Origin: Larimichthys crocea
Taxonomy: Eukaryota; Chordata; Actinopteri; Sciaenidae
DNA length: 64,000 nucleotides
NCBI RefSeq assembly: GCF_000972845.2
Contig: NC_040019.1
Coordinates: forward strand, 13,389,586-13,453,585
Reading direction: 5' to 3'
Shown here: in pieces, positions 24,420-35,449 of the stretch
Numbering within the stretch: the first letter of the stretch is position 1
How the letters are laid out: each line of letters begins with the position of its first letter
Notes under the pieces: generated by a model
Seen by the model: only the letters and a program-made list of their open reading frames with translations
What the model was told of the DNA's origin: nothing
Databases searched by the model: none
Made by a program: the position numbers and the translations under genes

Positions 24420-24575
24420 TGTTTTAGACAGTCTGCGGGGACGTCATGGAGACTACGTCCAGGTTTTAGACAGTCTGTGGGGACGTCACGGAGACTACGT
24501 CCAGGTTTTAGACAGTCTGCGGGGACGTCTCAGAGACTACGTCCAGGTTTTAGACAGTCTTCTGGATGTCACGTG
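24420..24575. repeat. 42-bp minisatellite, locus 1
   Basis: About 3.5 units with CAGGTTTTAGACAGTCTG and GGGACGTCATGGAGACTACG. The same unit recurs at 26745-26850. Confidence 0.9.
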
Positions 24576-25285
24576 TCCTCACACGTATGATGAAGCGTTC
24601 GGAGAACACGGGACTCGCTCTTCACGCCGAGGACGTTGCGTGAACTCGTCTCAGCCAGCACTAATGTCCCGAAAGCTTCTGATGACCCACTTATGAAGTG
24701 AACCTGAGAACGTATCGATCCGATGATCTGTCGTGTCTGTGGCCAATCACAGAGGAACTTAAGTGCAGGGCGAGGGGGGCGGGGCCTATACCGCACTCTA
24801 CTTCCCTCATGACCAGACGCTCCCCCGGGTCAAAGGTCAGAGGTTGTTCACCCACCCAAGGTCGCTCCACATTAACATGGCAGCAGAGTTAATTCAGTTT
24901 ACACACAGCAGAGATGAAGGAGCTGCTGGTGAGCGGTGGAGGGGGGTGGGGCTAATCGAATGAACGTCTGATTTAACTGCCAAAGTATTTTCCTTTGCGT
25001 ATTTAATCAATACTTAAGACTCATAATAACCGGGTCAGCGCCGGAGACATTTCCATAATCGATCCGAAGAGCTCCCCCCTCCGTCTTTCATAGACTCATT
25101 TATCGTCGTCGGGAGGACAGACCCGATCCGCCCGAGGTCCGCCCGAGGTCACCATCTGTGGACTCTGGTTCTGGACTGACTCATCGGGTTAAGAGGATTT
25201 GTTTCATCTTTTCTTCATCAACTTGAACTCGAGACCAAACATCAACCAACACAGGAAGCGCCAAAACTACAGTTCATCAAACTGA
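24575..25285. other. Intergenic sequence, nothing recognised
   Basis: Unique sequence with no arrays. CCGCCCGAGGTC occurs twice at about 25125-25150. Confidence 0.5.
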
Positions 25286-25385
25286 GCTAACATGAGCTAA
25301 CAGCAGCTAACAGACTGAGCTAACATGAGCTAACAGCAGCTAACAGACTGAGCTAACATGAGCTAACAGCAGCTACAGCTGTCAG
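25285..25385. repeat. GAGCTAACATGAGCTAACAG minisatellite
   Basis: Short array of the GCTAAC family. Confidence 0.85.
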
Positions 25386-26740
25386 CAGTTTACTTCACTG
25401 TCCATCATAAACTCTGTAAATCACAGAGAGTTGAGGCGGAGCAGCCGGAGGACATCAGAGGGAAAACCAGAAAACATTTCCTCCATAAAATATGATCCAG
25501 TTTCACCAGAATCAGTGAAATAGTTGCTGCTGTGTGACTTAGTGCCGTAAAGCGTTACGTACTTCTCCCGACCCGGAGCCCAAAGTTACATAGAGTGAGA
25601 ACAGACGTACGAATGACAGAGACACCGTTCACCTGATCACAGGTCAGAGTGGGTCAACAGGAGGTCGTTTATTAAAGTTATTAAAGTTTATTAAAGTTTA
25701 TTAAAGTTGTATATTGATGATAGTTGCTGTGTGCAGAGGTTTCAGAGGTCGTGATTGGAACAAAAACAGTGTATTGATATTTACATTGGATTGTTGTCTG
25801 TCGAAGCTTTCCTTCACATTTCTGCGGTGACCTTGTCTCGGACGCTCGCTCAGCCTGATCCGACCTGCCGGCCTGTTGTTTGGTTTATTGACTGACCGCA
25901 GACACACTGCTGCACCTCCATTGGCTTAAATGGCTTTTCATTTTTTATTGGCCGGCCGGTGACGGCTCGTTTCGTCGAGGCTCTTTACACTTTAACAGCT
26001 CGGGGATCAAAACATGTTTTACTGTCTCCTGTAAAATCAAACAAAATGAAATAAAATCAAAAGCAGACGTGCAGTCGGCTGCGCTCAGCAAAAACAAGTC
26101 CAGGATCTGGAGCAAAGTGTGTGGACGCAGCGCTCGTTCGTCCTCGTTAAAGTAATTACACAGCAAGTCAAACAAGGCCGTGATGTGGGGTCTGTACGGA
26201 GCGAAGGCTGGTTCACCCGTTTACAACAGACCTCGTGAAAATGTAGAAAATTCAGACAGACAAACAGCATCGGCCGTGTGTCACTATCAGTGCAAACAGA
26301 CTGTCAGTGTTGGACAGAGGACAGACGGAGACGTCTTCTTTAATAATACCATGTTCAGCTCTGACTCATTTTTCTTCTCTGTCACATTTAATGTCTCCAT
26401 GTCGACGGCCACATGTGAGCCGTCCTCTGTAATGGAGTGACGGACACCCTAAAACACATTTGGTAATGTGACGGGGTCTCCGTGTTTATCATGTGATGCG
26501 TTCAGTGGGTGGAGGAGGACGGAGCTCATTGTGTGCATAATTCACCAGCTGCATTCGTCAAAACGAGGATCTGTGTGGAAGCTAATGATCCACGTGAAAT
26601 TAATGACTCCATAAAGTCGAAAAATCCACCGACCACACGAGCATGACGCGATCGTCTGACTTTGATAAACCGTCAGATGACAGATAATCAGGACACAGAC
26701 CTGAACATTATACTGCAGTACTACACACAGTAATACACAT
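25385..26740. other. Intergenic sequence, nothing recognised
   Basis: Unique sequence with a short TTTATTAAAGT run at about 25670-25705. No supported exon. Confidence 0.5.
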
Positions 26741-26744
26741 CTGT

Positions 26745-26850
26745 GTCTGCGGGGACGTCATGGAGACTACGTCCAGGTTTTAGACAGTCTGTGGGGACGT
26801 CACGGAGACTACGTCCAGGTTTTAGTCAGTCTGTGGGGACGTTAAAGTTT
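26745..26850. repeat. 42-bp minisatellite, locus 2
   Basis: About 2.5 units of the same 42-bp sequence as 24420-24575 (GGGGACGTCATGGAGACTAC). Confidence 0.88.
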
Positions 26851-26884
26851 GTTAAAGTCACGTCAGGTGTCCCAAACATGCCGA

Positions 26885-27150
26885 ACATGTATGTTGTATT
26901 TATGTTGTATTTATGTTGTATTTATGTTGTATGTATGTTGTATGTATGCACAGGGCAGTAATCTTTCCATTGAATTAATTGAATTAATGCAGTTTATTAC
27001 GTTTTTAGTGTCGTCTCAGTTTACGGCTCTAAAGAGGATGGAGGAGGTAAGGATGGAGGAGGTGAGGATGGAGGAGGTGAGGATGAGGATGGAGGAGGTG
27101 AGGATGGAGGAGAGGATGGAGGAGGTGAGGATGGAGGAGGTCAGGTGAGG
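26885..27150. repeat. ATGTTGTATTT short array and GGATGGAGGAGGTGA array
   Basis: Six roughly 11-12-bp TATGTTGTATTTA units (26888-26950). After about 90 bp of unique DNA there is an array of GAGGATGGAGGAGGT (27035-27145). Confidence 0.88.
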
Positions 27151-27229
27151 GTGTAGGAGGATGGAGGGAGCCCCCACCCAAATGAATGTATAATCAGGCT
27201 TTGATGTGCAGCTCTGCGTCAGCCAGCCG

Positions 27230-27650
27230 GCCTCCATCTATTACTTGAGTGTCATCTCCTAAGTGTTTGCTCCGGCGGCTGACCCTGCCACTTTATCTGT
27301 AGCTTTTTATTTGCAGAGTGCATGCTGTCCATATGTTAGCCTAATAGTTGCTATAATTCTTGTGCTGCAGAGCTCGTGTTTTATAAGTACGAAGAGAGCG
27401 CAGAATGCATTTTAATAAAAGCCGCAGCGACACACTAATGGGCTGACACCGTGATATTTGCATAGAGATGAATTACTGCGAGCCGCCTTGACGTGACTTT
27501 TAAAATATGATTGAGGAGGTTATTATTGCTGCACTATGATTCGTGTTAACAGGTTATTTTAGCGCGGCTAGTGCTAATAAAATTCAGAACAAAAGACTCG
27601 GGTGATGAGGGCAGGCGCTTTCATTGCCAGAGTCTACTGAAGGTGCTCAT
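27230..27650. other. Complex non-repetitive block, possible conserved noncoding element
   Basis: Contains AATGCATTTTAATAAAAGCC, CACCGTGATATTTGCATAGA and AGATGAATTACTGCGAGCCG, with octamer-like ATTTGCAT and TAAT cores and no repeats. It is a good candidate for a conserved enhancer but is not demonstrated here. Confidence 0.3.
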
Positions 27651-27857
27651 TTTGTCATTACTTAGCCCCTCCCCCTGCCTCCACCTCCACCTCGTTACCC
27701 GAGCAGGTGGAGCAACAGCCAGCGTCCATCCTTCACATCAGAACAGTCCAGGAAACTGTATGACATCACACCCAGCTCATGCTGTGATTGGTCGGCTGTG
27801 TGGAGGTAGGCGGAGTCATACTTCAACACTGAGGTCGAGTTATGGACGCAAAAAATC

Positions 27858-28182
27858 AAAGTCAGAGCTAACGTTAGCATCCAAAGTCAGAGCTAACGTT
27901 AGCATCCAAATTAAGAGCTAACGTTAGCATCCAAATTAAGAGCTAACGTTAACATCCAAAGTCAGAGCTAACGTTAGCATCCAAAGTCAGAGCTAACGTT
28001 AGCATCCAAATTAAGAGCTGACGTTAGCATCCAAAGTCAAAGCTAACGTTAGCATCCAAAGTCAGAGCTAACGTTAGCATCCAAATTAAGAGCTAACGTT
28101 AGCATCTAAATTAAGAGCTAACGTTAGCATCCAAAGTCAGAGCTAACGTTAGCATCCAAAGTCAGAGCTAACGTTAGCATTC
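27858..28182. repeat. 25-bp minisatellite AAAGTCAGAGCTAACGTTAG
   Basis: About thirteen units of exactly 25 bp, alternating two variants (CCAAAGTCAGAG and CCAAATTAAGAG). It is very clean compared with the noisy arrays elsewhere. Confidence 0.95.
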
Positions 28183-28279
28183 CATCAGATGTTTTGTCAC
28201 ATTGTAGTTTGAGCCGGGGAGGTGGTCGAATACATGCAGCATCATAACCTGCTAAGTAAGCTTAGCAGCCAACGTTAAC

Positions 28280-28520
28280 CATGATACTGCAGACTGATCC
28301 AGCTCCTGTTCTGGCACGACACTGACACTCTGCTCCACGTCAACATTCCCTCAAACCCCGGGCGTGTAAACCTCCTCCTCTTCTTCTTCTTCTTCTTCTT
28401 CTTCTTCTTCTTCTCCTTCTCCTCGGTGGTCCCAAACGTCTGAGCTCACAGTCCGGCTGAAAAACTGAGCTAACAGACTGAGCTAGCATTAGCTACCAGC
28501 AGCTACAGTTAGCTTTAGCT
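28280..28520 (-). repeat. Composite dispersed repeat, reversed copy
   Basis: Read on the minus strand it gives GCTCAGTTTTTCAGCCGGAC, TGTGAGCTCAGACG, GGGACCACCGAGGAGAAGGA, a GAA tract, GGTTTACACGCCCGGG and GTGTCGTGCCAGAACAGGAG. This is the order seen at 1560-1780. Confidence 0.75.
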
Positions 28521-28554
28521 TTGGGTTCTGTAGTCTGGACGTTGGCGCCACACG

Positions 28555-29330
28555 CTGCGGCGTGACGTCCCATCATGCGGCACACGGCCTGGGATTAGCC
28601 TGTAATATGTTGTTAGCGTGTTTGCTGCTAAGTCTCCGTGCCGTTACCTGTTCATGAGGCGTACAGGAGGCCGAGGTGAGACATCATTAAAGGAGATAAT
28701 CTCTGAATAAATACTTGAACGGGGTTAGCACCCGGAGCCGAGGGAGCAGCTGATAACAGATTATATCTCCTCCATCAGGCGGCAGGTGAGCTCTTCCTCT
28801 GGAGGAGCACCTGCTCCAGCAACACGCAGTCCTGCATTCAGTTAATGATTCACATAAGTTGTCATTAAGTTGCTCGAGCAGACAGAGCAATTAACACTGA
28901 CTTTATTCCCGTACCCTACGGGCCGCTGATTATCGTGGCGAGCGAGCGGCGCCGCGCTGCAGGAATGAATTAGATAGTGTCAGAACGCGGTGCGTTCAGG
29001 GCCCGGCTCGCACAATGTTCCCACTCAAGCATGAACGTGTGTTTCAGGAGGAAGAGAGGCTGCTCATAATGGAGGATCCCAAGGCGCTGCTTATCACAGG
29101 ACTGCAGGCGGGCTCCAGCCTGATAAGAACGCCATTCATCCCCCCGACACATGTCCTTGTGTCTAATCTCTTGTACTACATGGTCAACGGAGAGCCGTCA
29201 ATGGGCTCTTTATACAGAGCGGCTAACGCTAACACATTAGTCACAGCAGCAAACAGTCAACAGGTGGAGCTGCCTGCAGGCCGACAGGTGGGAACCAACC
29301 TGTTCACAGGGATCAGTCACTGTGTGGCTG
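28555..29330. other. Complex non-repetitive block, possible conserved noncoding DNA
   Basis: No repeat array. GC-rich around 28920-29000. The frame open from 29015 to 29446 has no recognisable domain and runs into repeat sequence, so I do not call a gene. Confidence 0.3.
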
Positions 29331-29339
29331 CTGTTAGCT

Positions 29340-29460
29340 CAGTGTGTGTGCTTTTGGACCACCGGGAAGAAGAAGAGGAGGGAATGCTAACGGGGACATA
29401 TGTCTATGATGGCAGAGGAGAAGACAGTGAAGAGGACGCTGAGTGAGGAAGGAAGAAGAA
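29340..29460 (+). pseudogene. Decayed protein fragment of the dispersed repeat, short copy 3
   Basis: After GGACCACCGGGAAGAAGAAG it reads MMAEEKTVKRTLSEEG from 29406, clearly related to the fragments at 5379 and 18008, then diverges. Confidence 0.5.
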
Positions 29461-29803
29461 CAAAATGTCATTTATTTCTTTGTTCTTCATCAGATACATT
29501 TTAATCACGTCAGTAGATTTTATATTTACAATAACACCTGAGAGAGACTCAAACGTTTATAACATATAATATATATAATTAACATATATATAATTAACAG
29601 ATAAATATATATTTAAGAAATATTTAATAATAAAATGTCAGACTGCAGCGTTGGACTGAGCTAAGCTAAAGAGCTAATGTCCACTGACTCATCTCTTCAT
29701 AGTTTCATTTTATTCAGAGTTTTAGCATCAAAATAACAAAGTACAAAAAGTAAAAGTACTCCCTACAAAATAAAACTATTACTGACGCATTGATTACTCT
29801 ATT

Positions 29804-30305
29804 ACTATATTGTTGGTGGTGGTGTTGTTGCCATTGTTGTTGTTGCTATTGGTGTTGCCAGTGTTGTTGGTGTTGTTGGTGTTGTTGCCAATTTTGTCGT
29901 CGTTGGTGTTGATGCCATTGCTGTCATTGTTGGTGGTGGTGTTGCCATTGTTGTTGTTGTTGGTGGTGTTGTTGCCATTGTTGTTGTTGTTGGTGTTGTT
30001 GCCATTGTTGTCGTTGTTGGTGCTGTTGGTGTTGTTGCCATTGTTGTCGTTGTTGGTGCTGTTGGTTGGTGTTGTTGGTGTTGTTGCCATTGTTGTCGTT
30101 GTTGGTGCTGTTGTTGGTGTTGTTGCCATTGTTGTCGTTGTTGGTGCTGTTGGTTGGTGTTGGTTGGTGTTGTTGCCATTGTTGTCGTTGTTGGTGCTGT
30201 TGGTTGGTGTTGTTGGTGTTGTTGCCATTGTTGGTGCTGTTGGTTGGTGTTGTTGGTGTTGTTGCCATTGTTGTCGTTGTTGGTGCTGTTGTTGGTGTTG
30301 GTGGA
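29804..30305. repeat. TTGTTGCCATTGTTGTCGTT minisatellite
   Basis: About 500 bp of trinucleotide-structured units (TTG, GTT, CCA). On the minus strand it reads as long Asn/Thr/Gln-rich frames and on the plus strand as Leu/Val frames. Confidence 0.92.
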
Positions 30306-30599
30306 GTATCGGAGGGTGTTGAGCACTCTGGCTGGCACAGGAAGTGAACAGATGGTGCGGCGTCCCTGACGGCCGGGCAGTGTTCACCACATCTGGAACT
30401 CATAAACACGATGTTCCTCCACCTGCAGTCACAGAGCTCGTTAACTCCACCTGGAGCCTGACGGGGTTTGAAATACACGCCTGATGAATGACCTCACAAC
30501 AACAACAACAGGAAACAGGAAGTGTTTCGCACACACGAGGAAACGTCAGGAAAAGGAACTGAGGCCAGGCAGGGGGTTTGTTTCCATGACGACAGCTGA

Positions 30600-30712
30600 C
30601 CGACATGTGACTGACATGTGACCGACATGTGACCGACATGTGACTGACATGTGACTGACATGTGACTGACATGTGACTGACATGTGACCGACATGTGACT
30701 GACATGTGACCA
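30600..30712. repeat. 11-bp minisatellite ACATGTGACTG
   Basis: About ten units of ACATGTGACTG / ACATGTGACCG. Confidence 0.93.
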
Positions 30713-30994
30713 TCATCGAGCTCAGCTAGGCTAACTGCTAACGTTAGCGCGGCGCTCGGTGGAAGATCAAATTTGACGTTGGCGGTGAAGAGACTCCAAA
30801 CTCCAAACAGGAAGTTAATAAATAAATAATGAATAAATTAATAACGTGAGTGAAGTGAACAGGTCGACGAGGTCACTCTGTGTCAAACGTTAAACAAACA
30901 TTGATCTAACCAAACCGGGCCGACCCGAGGTCCTTACTCTGAGCTGAAGACGACGCGAAGACTCGACGCCTCGAGTAAGAAGATACTCATCATC

Positions 30995-31090
30995 ATCATC
31001 ATCACATATAACAATAATAATAAGATAATAATAATAATAATAAAATATTATTATTATTATCATTAATATATTATATTATTATCGATTATT

Positions 31091-31127
<37 letters not shown>

Positions 31128-31265
31128 GTATTATCTGTATTATTTCATTATTATTATCGTTTATCATCACACATATATAATATGTATTATATCTGTATTA
31201 TCCTGTATATGATCTTATTAGAATATTTATTATAATCATCATCATCATCATCATCATCATTATTA
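30995..31265. repeat. ATT/ATA/ATC trinucleotide tracts
   Basis: Tracts of CATCAT, AATAAT, TTATTA and again CATCAT. Confidence 0.9.
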
Positions 31266-31270
31266 TTGTT

Positions 31271-31318
31271 ATTATTATTATTCACGTCAGGAATGTTCCT
31301 GACGTGAATAATAATAAT
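31271..31318. repeat. Perfect 23-bp inverted repeat with a 2-bp spacer
   Basis: The arms 31271-31293 and 31296-31318 are exact reverse complements. The centre reads CACGTCAGGAATGTTCCTGA. Confidence 0.95.
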
Positions 31319-31499
31319 GTGCAGAAAATTGTTAATAATAATATTACTGCTAAAAATAGTGATGATGATATTAATAAAAGTGTTTATAATTTTAATTTTA
31401 CTGTGAAAAACTTTTGGAGAAAACAGTAAATTTTTAATTTTTGCTTCAAAACATCTCAACAAAACTAAAGAAATGTATTATTTCTGACTGACTGATGGT

Positions 31500-31645
31500 T
31501 TTATTAACGTTTCAGAAATGTTTTATTAACGTTTCAGAAATGTTTTATTAACGTTTTATTAATTTTTATTACCTTTTATTAACGTTTTATACATTTTTAT
31601 AAATGTTTTATTAACGTTTTATTAATGTTTTATTAACGTTTATGA
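31500..31645. repeat. GTTTTATTAACGTTTCAGAA repeats
   Basis: Several imperfect units of TGTTTTATTAACGTTT. Confidence 0.8.
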
Positions 31646-31753
31646 ACTGTCGTCGTGTTTTATTGTTCAAAATATTTAAAATATAAAAAACATTTTTAAA
31701 TGATTTCGTTTTAATTTTTGATCTTTAATGAGTTTTAATATTCTGCTGCTAAA

Positions 31754-31804
31754 ATCAATGAGATGACATCATCGTTTATTTATCGATGATGTCATCTCAT
31801 TGAT
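31754..31804. repeat. Perfect 21-bp inverted repeat with a 9-bp loop
   Basis: The arms 31754-31774 and 31784-31804 are exact reverse complements around TTTATTTAT. The inner stem contains GATGACATCATCG. Confidence 0.95.
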
Positions 31805-31809
31805 CAAAG

Positions 31810-33390
31810 TGAACTTCATATTTCTATTATTGACTGATCTGATGATGCATTCAAGGACCACGGTGGAAACAAGCGTGTGTGTTTTTCTTTTCAAACCTCG
31901 ACGATCAAAATGTTTCTGTAAAAAATTTTTTTCTTATAATTATATATTATTACTGTGGTTATATATTAATTACACATGAAATGTCAGACGTGGTCAGTGA
32001 ACTCACCGCTGTGATCCTGACAAACGTCGTTAAGTAATTACTGGATTTAAATTTCAGATGTTTGTTTTTGTTTCAGCTGAAAAGTCAAAATAAATAAAAT
32101 AAAAATCAGGAAATCAGATTTTAAAATAAAAACAAACAGAAATGTGATTTCAGCTCGAGATCGTTCAAATATTAAAAACATGTCAGTCTCTGTTTAATGT
32201 TTGCTGCTTTAATAAAGTTTCAAATCTCGAAAATATGAATCAGATATTTCATAAAGATGCTGTTTGAAACGGGCAGTGGAATGATTAATACATTATATTA
32301 ATATATTATTTGAACATTTGAAATAAACGCAGCTCAGATTTGAAGAGTTGAAATCAGCTGATTGTTGATCAGTAAAAACATTTTCAGCTTTTTTTGTTTC
32401 TTGCTGGTTCAAATTCATTTTTAATTAATTCCTCTCGTCAGTTTCTCAGCCTGCGGCTCGTGGCCCGTCAGAGGTCACCAGGTGAAGCTCGCGGGTCATT
32501 GACGAAACAAAAAGTGAATTAATAAAGTTTGAAAAACAAACGAAGACTCGTTTAATGATTTTCTGTTGTTTAAATAAAGATCAGGAAGTTTTCATCTTTG
32601 ACTAAATTCTGTTTTTATGATTTAAATAAAAAACATCAAATTAAAAATCTTGTTTCAGTTTGAAGAGAAATTATTAATTAATTAAATTAGAAATCAGATT
32701 TTAAATAAAAACGTTTAATAATTCTTTAACATTTTAATTTGCCTCGCGCTCATCTGAAGTCACGTGATTTGTTTTTAACGACATCAAAGAAAATTAATTG
32801 ATTTCATTTGATTCCGTGAAGATCAAAGGATCCGACAGACACCGAGAACAGGACGACAGCGGATCCGACAGAGAGGCGCTGCTGGCGGCCTCAGCACGGC
32901 CGACCGGCCCGACCCATCAGAACCACCAGAACCAACAGAACCATCAGACACGTGACTTCCAGCTGTTACCCACGTCATATTCACGAGGTTTTTTTTCTTC
33001 TTCACGTTTAATTAAAAAACAAAACAAAAACAAATTTTAATGAAAATAAAAATATTAGAAATGTTTCCTGTAAACCAGCTGATTATTTGTTTATTTCATG
33101 AATAATTAATGTCTCATTTACATATTTCTGTTTATATTCAATGTTTCTTTTAAAGTTTTTTTTTTAATTAAAATAAAAACGAAATTGAAATTTAAAGTTT
33201 CACGTTAAACAATTAAAGATAATTAAAGATCGAAGTTAATTACTGTCATAACTGTATTAACGGTAATAATCGATCCTCTTCTGCGGCGCTCATTGGCTGA
33301 TAAATATCGATCATCGATTAAATGATTAATTAATCGTCTCCTTTAATTCATGAATAATTAATGAGCTCATTAACATACAGATGAACTTTC
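31810..33390. other. AT-rich 3' flank of nkx6.1, no gene recognised
   Basis: Low-GC unique sequence. No exon with supporting splice sites is seen. Confidence 0.5.
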
Positions 33391-33395
33391 GAGTT

Positions 33396-33401
33396 TTTAT
33401 T
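33396..33401 (-). terminator. nkx6.1 polyadenylation signal (AATAAA)
   Basis: AATAAA on the minus strand about 325 bp past the nkx6.1 stop codon. It is the most likely 3' end signal. Confidence 0.55.
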
Positions 33402-33724
33402 AAATAAAAGTGCATCATTACATGAAGTCCAGCTTAAATAATAAAATGCGTGAGAGACTTCCGGTGTCTGTACAGGTGCGTGCGCGTGGTGCGTTCAGGC
33501 TCTCCTCCACCTCGTGGGGCCTTCACGGACTGTTTGTGTGAAATACAAAAAAAGAAATAAAGTTTCTATTGGATACAACTCACGTTTCTATTTACAAGTG
33601 AACGCAGCATGTTCGGCTCGGTTCGGGTTGTTTTCGAAAAAGTTCCGAGTTTCTCCGCGTGCAAAAAAAACAAAAAGCAGAAACACAGAAAGTTCCGAGT
33701 CCAGCCGAATAAAAACCGGGAGAG

Positions 33725-34131
33725 TTACGAGCTGTCGTTCTCTGACGTGTGCAGCAGCAGACCGGGACCGGGCCCGGGGCCCGGTTTGTGTTTCTTCAGC
33801 AGCTGTGTGATCTTCTCGTCGTCAGAGTTCGGGTCCAGGGGCTTGTTGTAGTCGTCGTCCTCGTCCTCGTTGTCCGAACCTCCCTTCAGCCGCTCGGTCT
33901 CGGAGTCCTGCTTCTTCTTGGCCGTGGCCATCTCCGCCGCGTGCTTCTTCCGCCACTTGGTCCTCCGGTTCTGGAACCAAACCTGCGGGACGCACCGGGA
34001 CACACCGGGACACGAACTCAGTCCAACATCGTTTAATTTAATGGGAGCAGATTAAAATGATTAAAGCTGATGCATTGTGGGAGTCTGAGGCCTTTAACTC
34101 ATTTAAAATAAAAACAGGAAAATCAGTTTGT

Positions 34132-34194
<63 letters not shown>

Positions 34195-34376
34195 TCACCT
34201 TCACCTGGCTCTCCGTCATGCCCAGGCTGTACGCCAGCCTCGCCCTCTCGGGTCCCGCCAGATATTTGGTCTGCTCGAAAGTTTTCTCCAGCGCGAAGAT
34301 CTGCTGCCCGGAGAAGGTGGGCCGGGTGTGCTTCCTCTTCCCGTCCTTATCCAGCAGCACCGAGTTCTGGTCTGGA

Positions 34377-34417
<41 letters not shown>

Positions 34418-35037
34418 AAATCACACTTCACTTTGTTTATACTTTGCACACACGCACGCACACGCGCACACTTACGGGGTGAGCACGCGAACCTGGCGTC
34501 CCTCCAGTGCGGGCTCTGCATCACTCCCGGCCAGAAGATCGGCGTCCTGCCCGGCAGATCCGCCAGAGGCTTCGGGTACCGGGCCACCGCCACCGCCGCC
34601 GCCGCCGCGCTCGGGCTGAAGTAAAGTCCGGGAGGAGGCGGCGGGCTGAGGCTGCTGAAGCGGGGCAGCCCGGACAGAATCCCCGCCGAGGAGGAGGCGG
34701 CGGCCACGGCCACCGTGGAGCCGGCGCAGGTGGCCGTGGGCCGGCTGAGGATGTCGTTTATTCCGTGAGGGGTGGCGGAGGAACACTGCTGCGGGGAGCC
34801 GAGCCCCGAGGACAGCCCCGTGGAGCTCTTGATCCCCGGGGAGGACACGGCCATGCCGCCCGGGTTGGGAGAGGTGGTGGCCGGTGAGGTAGAGGAGTTG
34901 GGGCCGCTGGAGGAGAGCGGGTAGGCCGGGTACAGCGGGGTCTTCATCTCGGTCATGCTGTGCAGAGCCGCTAGAGGAGGGGTGCTGAGGAGGAAGGCGC
35001 TCTGTCGGGACCCGTCCATCTGACCCACCGCTAACAT
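33725..35037 (-). CDS. nkx6.1: Homeobox transcription factor Nkx6.1, three exons
   Basis: Nkx6.1 is a nuclear homeodomain repressor that specifies pancreatic beta cells and ventral neural progenitors. Minus-strand exons are 35037-34476, 34371-34199 and 33982-33725, joined in frame to give 330 residues, close to the family's usual size. All introns are GT-AG (GTAAG...CCAG; GTGAG...GCAG) and only 104 and 216 nt long. The start [17 protein letters not shown] is the family N-terminus; the codon before it is GTG, so 35037 is the initiator. [10 protein letters not shown] is the TN/eh1-type repression motif. [12 protein letters not shown] and [11 protein letters not shown] precede the homeodomain at about residues 200-259, which contains [16 protein letters not shown] with Trp48 and Asn51. 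The tail [19 protein letters not shown] separates Nkx6.1 from Nkx6.2. Exon 2 lies between long CA/GT tracts. Confidence 0.97.
34136..34192. repeat. (TG)n microsatellite in nkx6.1 intron 2
   Basis: About 57 bp. In the transcript it is a CA tract beginning six nucleotides after the exon 2 donor GTGAGA. Confidence 0.95.
34379..34414. repeat. (CA)n microsatellite in nkx6.1 intron 1
   Basis: In the transcript it is a GU tract ending next to the exon 2 acceptor (GTGTGGTCCAG), in the place where a pyrimidine tract is expected. Confidence 0.95.
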
Positions 35038-35344
35038 CACAGCTCCTGTGGAGGACCCGGGACGGCTGGAGCTCGGGGCCCAGAGTCCAGAACACTACAG
35101 AACCAGAACCCGCTGCTCTCCGCAGTCAAAGCCCATCTCAGTATGACGGAACCAAAAAAACAAAAATCCAAAACTTGGAAAACTGAGCCCAAAGATCCAG
35201 ACAGAGGAAGAAGAGGCGCGGTGAGCCCCCGCACACAGACCGGCCCCGCACGGCTCCAAGACTCTCTGTGTGCGGAGTTCAAGAAGTTCTGAGACCTGCT
35301 GTCCGTCAGGCAGGTCCAAACTTTGAGAGGAGGAACCGGAGCGG

Positions 35345-35436
35345 CTCTGCACGGATTGGACGGCCTGACGGTGACGTGGCCGCCTGGATTTAAGAAAGGC
35401 CTCCTGATTGGCTCAGCAGCTCGGCTGTGATTGGCT
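35345..35436 (-). promoter_or_regulatory. Putative nkx6.1 core promoter
   Basis: Two CCAAT boxes on the minus strand (35411-35407 and 35434-35430), each embedded in AGCCAATCA, followed by a TATA-like TTAAATCC about 12-20 bp closer to the gene. It lies 310-400 bp upstream of the start codon. The transcription start itself is not determined. Confidence 0.5.
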
Positions 35437-35449
35437 GGAATCCGATTTA

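Noticed and set aside
27858..28182. CRISPR-like appearance of regular 25-bp units
   Set aside because: Head-to-tail tandem repeat without variable spacers in a vertebrate genome; a minisatellite.
29015..29446. 143-codon frame starting MFPLKHERVF
   Set aside because: No recognisable domain or splice signals, and it runs into the dispersed repeat fragment at 29340. More likely noncoding DNA.
29794..30390. Asn/Thr/Gln-rich frame resembling a prion-like domain
   Set aside because: Overlapping frames on both strands are equally open because of the TTG/CCA trinucleotide structure. No flanking coding sequence.
34507..34887. Plus-strand Arg/Gly-rich frame opposite nkx6.1 exon 1
   Set aside because: Antisense shadow of a GC-rich coding exon with a strong match to Nkx6.1.
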